Below, piece by piece: positions 6,054 through 12,388 of a DNA stretch of 12,388 nt (the stretch's first letter is position 1; every line of letters begins with the position of its first letter). The notes beneath the pieces are model-generated. The model made no database searches. It was not told where the DNA came from and was given only the letters and a program-made list of their open reading frames with translations. A program made the translations under genes and the position numbers. The stretch is from an uncultured Planctomycetaceae bacterium (GTDB taxonomy: Bacteria > Planctomycetota > Planctomycetia > Planctomycetales > Planctomycetaceae): positions 1-12,388 of the forward strand of contig CAIXQV010000828.1 of assembly GCA_903921605.1 (NCBI GenBank), written 5' to 3'.

Positions 6054-6428
6054 ATGCGTTTTGCGGCTGCTGAATTTGCTGAGAGCAAGCTGCGAGTCAA
6101 GAGTGACGAACTTTAAGAACTCCGCAGCCTCGGTGTGTCGTGCCGTAATGACGACTGAACCACCGTGGAGTACCTAAGGCGTGCCCGCGGGGCGAGATTG
6201 AAGTCCATCCTGCGAGATGTCTTTACCTCGGACCGCTGAGCGAATATGTCGAAACCAACCGGCTCCGAGCAGAGCTGGAATTCCGACGAGCCGGAATATG
6301 CTTGATCAAAACAGACGTAGCCCATCTCATTCTTTCTCGCTTGTCACGTGAAAAAACATCGCGGCTCCGGTCTATCAACCTCAAAACTCAGGGCACATGA
6401 TCGCAGAGACACGTTGTAGCGAGACCAA
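6054..6428. other. gene-poor stretch, nothing recognised
   Basis: Short open frames exist on both strands (for example 6113-6325 minus and an ATG-less plus frame at about 6171-6400), but none has a known motif, start signal or family-like composition. No tRNA, tandem repeat or strong hairpin is visible. It separates the end of the DUF1501 gene from the tRNA-like scar. Confidence 0.5.
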
Positions 6429-7928
6429 TCAGGCCAGCCACTTTGGGATGACTTTGCCGGCTACGTCCGTGAGACGAAAATCTCGCCCCTGAAAGCGATG
6501 GGTTAGCTTAAGATGATCGAGACCAAACAGGTGCAGCATTGTGGCGTGGAAGTCATTGATGTGTACCGGATCCTGAGCTACGCCCCAGCCAATCTCATCA
6601 GAGGCTCCATAGGTCTGCCCGCCTTTGACTCCGCCGCCAGCCATCCACATTGAGAACGCAAACGGATGATGATCGCGACCGGTATTGGCTTCTCGACCGT
6701 TGCGATTTTCTCCCAGTGGCGTCCGTCCAAATTCCGCGCCCCAGACAATGAGCGTGCTGTCAAAGAGTCCTCGCTGCTTCAAATCCTTGATCAATGCCGC
6801 AATCGGCTGATCCACAACCCACGCGTTATATCGCAGGTCCGCCTCGAGATTACTGTGCTGATCCCAGGCTTCATAAATCACATTAACGAAACGAACTCCT
6901 CGTTCCACCATGCGTCGTGCGAGCAGACAATTGCGAGCAAACGACAGGTGCGCGTCGGCGACGTTGCCGCGCCCCGTGGCCTGAGGATGTTGAGCTCTGC
7001 CGACGCCGTACGCTTCCTGCGTCGCAGCCGTTTCTCCGCTGAGCTCAATCAACTCCGGCGCTGCCGACTGCATGCGGAATGCGAGTTCGTAGCTGGCGAT
7101 GCGGCTGGCAATCTCGGGATCTCCCATTTCTTGAAGTCGATCTTCATTCATCGCTCTCAGAGCATCCAGGCCGCGTCGCTGCTGTTCATTGCTGAGTCCG
7201 GCCGGGTTAGCCAGATTCAGAACCGGCTCACCCTGATTTCGAAAAAGCACGCCCGCATAATGCGACGGCAGAAATCCGCTCGACCACAATGACGCCCCGC
7301 CGCTGGATCCTCGACCACTGGTCAGTACAACATAGCCTGGCAGGTTCTGAGATTCGGTACCCAAGCCATAGGTGAGCCAGCTGCCCATCGTCGGCAACCC
7401 GAAAGTTGCTCGCCCACAGCTGAGCAGCAACTGCCCGGGATGATGATTGAACTGCTCCGAATGCAGCGAACGAATCATCAGAATGTCGTCAGCACACGAC
7501 GCGATGTTCGGAACGAAGTCGCTGAAATCCATCCCACATTCACCATGCTTGCGCCAGCGGCGAGGGGACCCGAGCAGAACCGCGGATTCCTTTTTAATGA
7601 ATGCGAAGCGGACTTTTTCCAGCATGTCGGCTGGTAATGGCTTGCCATCAAGCTCATTCAATTTGGGTTTCGGATCGAACAAGTCCAGATGCGACGGCGC
7701 CCCGGCCTGAAACAGGAAGATACAGCTCTTGGCCTTTGGAGCAAAATGGTGCAGATTCGACGTGACGTGATTCACCACGGATTCACGCGAGGCCGCCGTA
7801 GCCTGATTCAGCAGCCCGTCCTGCGTCAGCATCGATCCCAGCGCGGCGAGGCCGAGACCGCTGGCGGATGATGTCAGAAACTGACGGCGTGCCTGTTGAG
7901 CAGATGTGAACATGGGGTTTCCTGTCAT
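6429..7928 (-). CDS. DUF1501 family protein, twin-arginine exported
   Basis: DUF1501 proteins belong to the alkaline-phosphatase/sulfatase-like superfamily in fold and are abundant in Planctomycetota; the reaction is not established. The N-terminus has a Tat signal, RRQFLTSSASGLGLAALGSML (residues 14-34). Family blocks follow: CIFLFQAGAPSHLDLFDPKP (69-88), a HSEQFNHHPGQL block (156-167), WGAEFGRTP (396-404), GRDHHPFAFSMWMAGGGVKGG (417-437), and INDFHATMLHLFGLDH (457-472) with the closing HRFQGRDFRLTDV. Conserved His and Asp residues in these blocks could bind metal. Two starts are possible: ATG 7928 overlaps the stop of the upstream DUF1553 gene as ATGA, while ATG 7913 (residue 6) has AGGA six bases upstream. 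Either gives a full signal peptide. It is the second gene of a two-gene operon, and the pairing with a PSCyt1/DUF1553 gene is the standard arrangement. Confidence 0.95.
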   Translation of the reverse strand: MTGNPMFTSAQQARRQFLTSSASGLGLAALGSMLTQDGLLNQATAASRESVVNHVTSNLHHFAPKAKSCIFLFQAGAPSHLDLFDPKPKLNELDGKPLPADMLEKVRFAFIKKESAVLLGSPRRWRKHGECGMDFSDFVPNIASCADDILMIRSLHSEQFNHHPGQLLLSCGRATFGLPTMGSWLTYGLGTESQNLPGYVVLTSGRGSSGGASLWSSGFLPSHYAGVLFRNQGEPVLNLANPAGLSNEQQRRGLDALRAMNEDRLQEMGDPEIASRIASYELAFRMQSAAPELIELSGETAATQEAYGVGRAQHPQATGRGNVADAHLSFARNCLLARRMVERGVRFVNVIYEAWDQHSNLEADLRYNAWVVDQPIAALIKDLKQRGLFDSTLIVWGAEFGRTPLGENRNGREANTGRDHHPFAFSMWMAGGGVKGGQTYGASDEIGWGVAQDPVHINDFHATMLHLFGLDHLKLTHRFQGRDFRLTDVAGKVIPKWLA

Positions 7929-10900
7929 TCTCTCGTAATGAACTCATCAAGATTCAGGAGAACTCGCGCCACGGAGATCCATGCAGCCGCCGTTTCCGAT
8001 GGCACTCCGGAGACTGCCTCTTTGCCGATCAATTGTCCCGCCTGATCCGGGTGCGCGGCGTACCAGGTTTTGGAATCATCGAGCAGAGCCTGCAATTGAA
8101 CGTGCTCCTCCGGTGTGATCGTTCGAGCCACACACAGACGCATTGCGTACGACAAGCGAGCTGCGTCGTCCGCGCTATCAGCCGACAGCAACCTTCTGGC
8201 GAACGCTCGCGCTGTTTCTGCAAACGTTTCATTGTTCAACGAAGTCAGAGCCTGCAACGGCGTATTCGACGACTGCCGTTCGATACATGTGCTGTTGGCG
8301 TCGGGACAGTCGAACGTAATCAGATTTGGGTGCGGCGACGTTCGCTTGAAGAACGTATACATGCCTCGGCGATATCGATCCTCGCCCTTCGATTCAGCCC
8401 ACTGAAAATTCCCGGCATAACTCAATTCGGCAATGCCTGGCGGCAGAGGTGGATAAACACTGGGGCCACCAATTTTGTGAGACAACAGTCCGGAAACATC
8501 CAGACTGATATCGCGAACGATTTCACCTTCGACACGAATTCGATTCTGCCGGCCCAGCATTAAATTTTGCGGATCAACATCGCGGAGTTCGGGACGATGT
8601 TTGGAAGCCTGGCGATAAGTAGCTGACATCACAATACGGCGAATCAATGCCTTCCGCGACCAGGCTTGCTGAGTTCCCGAGCCGGACATCAGGTCAGCGG
8701 CCAGCCAGTCGAGCAATTCCGGGTGAGTCGGTTTTTCGCCTCGAACCCCAAAATCATTCGCGGTGCGAACAATTCCGTGCCCAAACAAAAGCCGCCAGAT
8801 GTGATTAGCCGTCACGCGCGGAGTCAGCGGATTCTCCGGCGACACTAACCAGCGGGCGAGATCCAGCCGATCACCCATAGCGTTATTTTCACGCAGACTG
8901 AACGCCGGGAGCGTCGCAAGTCCCGCGGGCTGCACTTCCAGTTCTGTAAGCGGATCTAAAAACTCGCCCCGGCGCAGCACATGCGTTTTTCGCGGGTTCT
9001 GAGTTCTCTGCACAACAATGCGAACAGACAACTCGGGCTTCGGCGGTTCCTGTTTCTTCAGTTCATCGATCTGCGTGACCAGTTCCTTCAGAGGAGACGT
9101 TTGGCGATTGAAGTAGTCCTGCAATTGTTGCTTTTGTTCTTCGCTTCTCTGATCTTCAGGCTGATTCAACGCCTTGACAATATTCTCAGGCAAGACCGCA
9201 TCCGGTTCGATTCCCGTCTTCAGCGAGAGTTTGAACCGACCAATGGTATGCTGCTGACCATATTGATGACTGAGTCGAACGCGAACGTAACTGTTGCTGG
9301 TCAGATCCAGCGGCTGTTTCAATGACGCCGTTAGCCAATGCTCTTTGCCGTATTGTGGAGCAATCGCCCATCCGGATTGATCGTCCCCGTCGAGCACATT
9401 TTGGGCAGCCCACGGACGATCGGCCTGCTCAAAATCGGCCTTGGCAATTGCGAATTCAATCCGCCGAGCATCGGAGAAGTCCGGCGTTGATGCGACTTCC
9501 ATCGTCAGTTCGCTCAGCACGAAATTCCCATGAGCAACTCGCCCCGGACCATTGGCCGGCAGCGACTTGTCGGGAAAAACATCGAGACGAAGTCCAGTCA
9601 CACTCTTTAAGTCCGACTGCCCTGTGAGCGTGTAAACGGCTCGCTCTGGATTCTCGCCACTCACAAGAACCACGCCGCCCTTCTGCTGCTCGAACAGAAT
9701 TCCGGATTCACTGCTGTATGCGGGCTCTTTGAGTACATGAAACTTGACGGGATCTGAGGCTGCTGCATTCAATTGCCCCAGCGCGGCTTGCTGCCATTTC
9801 GTGAATTCAGCGCCGTGAGCAACCTGGGCTTCGACCAACTGCGATGTCAGGGTCTTCAGCTTCTCATCATACGCAGTCTTCAGACCTGCATAGGCGGAGA
9901 CATCAGCTTCGGACTTCGGCACTATCGCGGTGGACTCATCGCCATTGTTGAAGACCGAGAACAACTGATAGTATTCTCGCTGACTAATTGCATCATACTT
10001 ATGCGAATGACATCGAGCACACCCGACGGTCAGTCCCAGCCAGACAGCGCCTGTTGTTTCCGTCCGATCAAAACAGGCCTCGACGCGAAATTGTTCCTGA
10101 TCAGTTCCGCCCTCGGTATTCGTCAAAGTCTGACGATGAAACGCCGTTGCAAGGCGTTGCATCGGAGTCGCATCAGGCAACAGGTCTCCAGCGAGTTGTT
10201 CGATTGTAAACTGATCGAACGGCATATCCGCATTGATCGCGTCAATCACCCAGTCGCGCCAGCGATAAGCATCGGGACGTGGATTATCTTTTTCATACCC
10301 GTCGGAGTCTGCATAGCGAGCCATGTCGAGCCAGTGACGTCCCCAACGTTCGCCGAAATGCGGTGAGGCGAGGAGCCGATCAACAAGCTTGTCATAAGCG
10401 TCCGGAGTCACATCATGGACGAACGAATCAACCTCCTCGATCGTCGGCAACAGCCCGGTCAGATCGAGCGACAAGCGACGAATCAGCGTAAAGCGGTCTG
10501 CTTCCGGCGATGGCTTGATGTCTCGCCGTTCCAGTTCAGCCACAACAAAATGATCGATCTCATTCCGCAGCCAACTCCGATCTTCAACAACTGGCAAGGT
10601 TTGAGATTTGATTGGCTGATAGGCCCAGTGAGAATTCTTTTCGGTTGAGATGTTCGCTGATTCCGGCCATTCGCAGCCCTGATCAATCCAGGCTCGCAGG
10701 ATGCCGATCTGCTCTTTCGTCAGGCGATCCCCTTCCGGCGGCATGATGTGGTCTGGATCAGTGCCATGGACATAGTGAATCAGTCGACTGGAATCGCTCT
10801 TACCGGGTTCCAGAATCTTGCCAAGATCACCACCAATCATCATCAGATCGCGGCGGTCCAGGCGTAGTCCGGACTCCTGCCTCTCGCCGGCATGACACGA

Positions 10901-11044
10901 CCAGCAACGGCCCTTCAGGAGTGGCTGCACATCCTGAACGAAATCAATTTTCCGCTCGACGGCTGGCGGCAGCTCGTCGGCGAGCGCGACGAATGTTTGG
11001 CAGAGAATTACGCAAGCTAAGGCGGGAATGAAAGAGCGGATCAC
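7925..11044 (-). CDS. secreted PSCyt1/DUF1549/DUF1553 protein
   Basis: This large planctomycete-type protein joins a cytochrome-c-like domain to DUF1549 and DUF1553. A Sec signal peptide covers residues 1-22 (predicted cut ALA|DE). PSCyt1 lies at about 34-128, with haem-binding CWSCH (47-51) and a possible axial methionine M101 in IMPPEG. DUF1549 spans about 158-370 (RRLSLDLTGLLPT, HFGERWGRHWLDMARYADSDGYEKD), ending in a second CxxCH, CARCHSHKYD (342-351). Residues about 375-420 look coiled coil. A beta-rich insert at about 435-615 (VLDGDDQSGWAI) resembles a discoidin-like binding domain, and a short coil follows (625-665). DUF1553 runs about 720-985 (RVTANHIWRLLFGHGIV, DCPDANSTCIERQSSNTPLQALTSLN). 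At 1039 residues it is a usual length. The start is GTG 11044 with GGAG seven bases upstream. Translation is likely coupled to the DUF1501 gene. The substrate and role are unknown; redox activity and carbohydrate breakdown have been suggested for the group. Confidence 0.95.
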   Translation of the reverse strand: MIRSFIPALACVILCQTFVALADELPPAVERKIDFVQDVQPLLKGRCWSCHAGERQESGLRLDRRDLMMIGGDLGKILEPGKSDSSRLIHYVHGTDPDHIMPPEGDRLTKEQIGILRAWIDQGCEWPESANISTEKNSHWAYQPIKSQTLPVVEDRSWLRNEIDHFVVAELERRDIKPSPEADRFTLIRRLSLDLTGLLPTIEEVDSFVHDVTPDAYDKLVDRLLASPHFGERWGRHWLDMARYADSDGYEKDNPRPDAYRWRDWVIDAINADMPFDQFTIEQLAGDLLPDATPMQRLATAFHRQTLTNTEGGTDQEQFRVEACFDRTETTGAVWLGLTVGCARCHSHKYDAISQREYYQLFSVFNNGDESTAIVPKSEADVSAYAGLKTAYDEKLKTLTSQLVEAQVAHGAEFTKWQQAALGQLNAAASDPVKFHVLKEPAYSSESGILFEQQKGGVVLVSGENPERAVYTLTGQSDLKSVTGLRLDVFPDKSLPANGPGRVAHGNFVLSELTMEVASTPDFSDARRIEFAIAKADFEQADRPWAAQNVLDGDDQSGWAIAPQYGKEHWLTASLKQPLDLTSNSYVRVRLSHQYGQQHTIGRFKLSLKTGIEPDAVLPENIVKALNQPEDQRSEEQKQQLQDYFNRQTSPLKELVTQIDELKKQEPPKPELSVRIVVQRTQNPRKTHVLRRGEFLDPLTELEVQPAGLATLPAFSLRENNAMGDRLDLARWLVSPENPLTPRVTANHIWRLLFGHGIVRTANDFGVRGEKPTHPELLDWLAADLMSGSGTQQAWSRKALIRRIVMSATYRQASKHRPELRDVDPQNLMLGRQNRIRVEGEIVRDISLDVSGLLSHKIGGPSVYPPLPPGIAELSYAGNFQWAESKGEDRYRRGMYTFFKRTSPHPNLITFDCPDANSTCIERQSSNTPLQALTSLNNETFAETARAFARRLLSADSADDAARLSYAMRLCVARTITPEEHVQLQALLDDSKTWYAAHPDQAGQLIGKEAVSGVPSETAAAWISVARVLLNLDEFITRE

Positions 11045-11190
11045 GAGACGTCTCCGGCGTGACTGTCACGCATGCGGCGAGCATTTCACCGGCCACATGC
11101 GTCTTAAGAACAGCATCAACAGGAAAACGATAACTCCGCAGGCCGAGCAATACCAGGGACTTTGAGGATTCAGCAAGAGTACTTCAATGG

Positions 11191-11235
11191 GTAGTGGTGC
11201 AGAAGCCAGAACCACCGGGGTAAACCCGGTGGCGG
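11191..11235 (-). repeat. palindromic repeat, copy A (also a possible terminator)
   Basis: CCACCGGG (11212-11219) and CCCGGTGG (11225-11232) form a perfect 8-base stem with loop GTAAA. On the minus strand this is followed by TTC and TGGCTTCTGC. The same order, CCGGG, TTA-containing loop, CCCCGG, then TGGCTTCTGC, occurs on the plus strand at 11825-11861, so the two are copies of one repeat family. It lies 45 bases beyond the stop of the VOC gene and may end its transcript, though no strong T-run follows. Confidence 0.65.
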
Positions 11236-11276
11236 ATTGTAGCCTCATGCTCGTGGTCAACTTCTTTGAGCGGCGT

Positions 11277-11588
11277 CTACAGGCTCGTCGGGTCCATCAG
11301 TTCAACAGCGTTTCCGGCCGTGTCGCTGATGTAGACCGAGCGAGTTCCGTCACGATGGCCTTTGAGGCCCGGATGAACCGTGGCTTTGTCTGATACGAAT
11401 GCAACATGAGCCGGGTGCTGGCTTGGCAAGACAAGTGCGAGGTGAGCATTTGCAAACTTCAGGAACCCCCACGTTGCATCCTGATAAGCCACTTCACATT
11501 TGAATTCAGACTTATACCAATCAATGGCCTTCGCGATATCGTCAACAACGATCGCTACGTGGTGCAAAGAATCCAATTGTTCTGACAT
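11277..11588 (-). CDS. VOC (glyoxalase/bleomycin-resistance fold) family protein
   Basis: The 103-residue product has one vicinal-oxygen-chelate fold unit pair: DSLHHVAIVVDDIAKAIDWYKSEFKCEV (6-33), a central strand with HLALVLP (49-55), AHVAFVSD (60-67), and the closing DTAGNAVELMDP (89-100) that carries the usual final glutamate. Likely metal ligands are H10, H61 and E96; the fourth position normally held by Glu/His near residue 49-53 is H49 or absent. The family covers lyases, epimerases and dioxygenases, and at this size it may act as a dimer. Substrate cannot be inferred; methylmalonyl-CoA-epimerase-like proteins start the same way but are longer. ATG 11588 has AGGAG seven bases upstream. 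It lies upstream of the DUF1553 gene on the same strand, with a hairpin repeat between them, so separate transcription is likely. Confidence 0.88.
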   Translation of the reverse strand: MSEQLDSLHHVAIVVDDIAKAIDWYKSEFKCEVAYQDATWGFLKFANAHLALVLPSQHPAHVAFVSDKATVHPGLKGHRDGTRSVYISDTAGNAVELMDPTSL

Positions 11589-11824
11589 GATTCGGCTCCT
11601 GAGTTCTTAACCAGTCCCTAAGACGCAGGGAAGCTCCGTGCATCATTCTGCGATTGCAGTATCGCCGATTATAGACCGCTCCGCAGTTGTGGAGTTAACA
11701 ACTCAATGCCGGACTACCGGATTCCCGAGGAAGGGGCTGTGAGCGGGTGGGTAAGAACGTGTTTTCTCAAAAACAGCCGAGACCGCCGGTGACGTGAGCC
11801 GCAGTTTGTTCCGTCCTTTCATCA
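11589..11824. other. non-coding stretch upstream of the VOC gene
   Basis: No open frame with a start signal or family motif is present on either strand. It must contain the VOC gene promoter, but no clear -35/-10 pair can be assigned. Nothing else stands out until the repeat at 11825. Confidence 0.45.
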
Positions 11825-11890
11825 CCCGCCGGGCGTTAGCCCCCGGTTTGTTGGCTTCTGCGGTGAGAACCGGACGCTAACGCGTTCCGG
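11825..11890 (+). repeat. palindromic repeat, copy B: two palindromes in inverted orientation
   Basis: The first palindrome is CCGGGCGTTAGCCCCCGG (11829-11846); the second is at 11870-11890, starting CCGGACGCTAACG and ending TTCCGG. On the plus strand the first contains GCGTTAGC followed by CCCCGGTT; on the minus strand the second contains GCGTTAGC followed by GTCCGGTT. They are therefore inverted copies about 20 bases apart, separated by TTGGCTTCTGCGG. This REP/BIME-like pair lies right after the stop codon of the gene ending at 11908 on the minus strand. The arm and the TGGCTTCTGC block match copy A at 11191-11235. Confidence 0.75.
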
Positions 11891-11907
11891 CTGATTAACC
11901 CGCAAGC

Positions 11908-12388
11908 TCACGCAGCGACGTCTGTCGATGCTTCCGCTTCTACTGCGGGTGTCACTGGCTTCCGGTAGCGGGCCGTCAGCCATGCAATGGTCTGCCAGAT
12001 CGCGGACAATGCCGATTGAATAATTCCGACCCCTGCGTCATTCAGCAGGGTAAAGGCCAGCAGTGTTAAGCCAGCAGAGCCGGCGAGCAGCCAGGTTCGA
12101 TGCTGCTCATGACTAGCAAGATGAAAAACCACTTTGGCGAACGCAGGCTGAATGACCTGAGGCACCGTGTACTCTTTTGCTTCAGCTCCGCCGAACAGCA
12201 GTCCCCTGGAAACGGGAATAAACTCTGCTCCCTGCCTACCAGGATTTTGGTTGGCTCGAATCAGTCGTTTGGCGAACTCCGGATCCGTTTTGAGTGCTTC
12301 TGCGACTCGTTCCAGGTAGTCGACTTCATCTTCCAGTTGCGTCAGTTTCGTGGCATTGGTCACGTACTGCTCACGAACATTGATCCAG
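11908..12388 (-). CDS. coiled-coil membrane protein, FtsB/DivIC-like coil (partial)
   Basis: The frame is open to the window edge (WINVREQY precedes GTG 12363), so the true start is probably outside and the listed end is partial. In the visible part, NATKLTQLEDEVDYLERVAEALKTDPEFAKRL reads as a coiled coil followed by the DPEF-A-R pattern found in FtsB/DivIC septum-formation initiator proteins, though here it is longer. A linker follows (about 41-85 from the GTG). A hydrophobic segment TWLLAGSAGLTLLAFTLL (90-107) is a good membrane span, a second amphipathic or hydrophobic stretch runs 111-130, and the end is a short Ala/Val-rich acidic tail. FtsB-like proteins have their membrane span before the coil; that part would be outside the window. 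A role in cell division is a guess. The stop codon lies 18 bases from repeat copy B. Confidence 0.75.
   Translation of the reverse strand, partial: WINVREQYVTNATKLTQLEDEVDYLERVAEALKTDPEFAKRLIRANQNPGRQGAEFIPVSRGLLFGGAEAKEYTVPQVIQPAFAKVVFHLASHEQHRTWLLAGSAGLTLLAFTLLNDAGVGIIQSALSAIWQTIAWLTARYRKPVTPAVEAEASTDVAA

Noticed and set aside
6113..6325. 70-codon minus frame between the terminator and the DUF1501 gene
   Set aside because: No ribosome binding site, no recognisable family, and arginine/serine-rich content typical of non-coding GC-rich sequence.
6666..7292. 208-codon plus frame opposite the DUF1501 gene, and similar long plus frames opposite the DUF1553 gene
   Set aside because: They are antisense shadows of strongly supported genes, with no start signals or domain motifs.

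Overview
The window looks like part of a planctomycete (Planctomycetota) chromosome. The strongest reason is the pair of very characteristic genes at 6429-11044: a secreted PSCyt1/DUF1549/DUF1553 protein and a twin-arginine-secreted DUF1501 protein, overlapping as ATGA. This gene pair is massively expanded in that phylum. No narrower placement can be made from sequence alone.

Layout. (1) 1-1792 is the right-hand part of an IS66-family insertion sequence: a possible tnpB tail, an intact DDE transposase gene (tnpC type), and a recognisable terminal repeat ending at 1792. The left end lies outside the window. (2) 1811-5592 is a run of five minus-strand genes. In transcription order they are a RadC-like JAMM protein, a histone-deacetylase-fold amidohydrolase with all catalytic residues, a stand-alone protein resembling the C-terminal domain of the AAA+ recombination factor RarA/MgsA, an ECF-type sigma factor, and an unrecognised 99-residue protein. 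(3) 5593-6428 is gene-poor. It holds a sequence that folds like the T-arm and 3' acceptor strand of a tRNA with no 5' half, a strong hairpin terminator directly behind it, and a small antisense reading frame. This looks like an old integration (attachment) site. (4) 6429-11044 is the DUF1501/DUF1553 operon. (5) 11277-11588 is a small VOC/glyoxalase-fold gene. (6) 11908-12388 is the 3' part of a coiled-coil plus membrane protein, FtsB/DivIC-like in its coil, running off the window edge. Two copies of a short palindromic repeat family lie at about 11191-11235 and 11825-11890.

How it may work together. The PSCyt1/DUF1553 and DUF1501 proteins are almost certainly co-translated and exported, and probably act together on the outer side of the membrane; their biochemical role is not established. 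The 1811-6053 block has a different flavour: DNA-repair-like accessory proteins without their usual partner domains, a sigma factor with no visible anti-sigma factor, an IS element on one side and a tRNA-like scar on the other. My inference is that it is an accessory or formerly mobile segment, but no second attachment site is visible. I found no CRISPR array, rRNA, complete tRNA or convincing defence system. The least explained items are the stand-alone RarA-C-like protein with a clamp-binding-like tail, the tRNA-like scar, and the palindromic repeat family.
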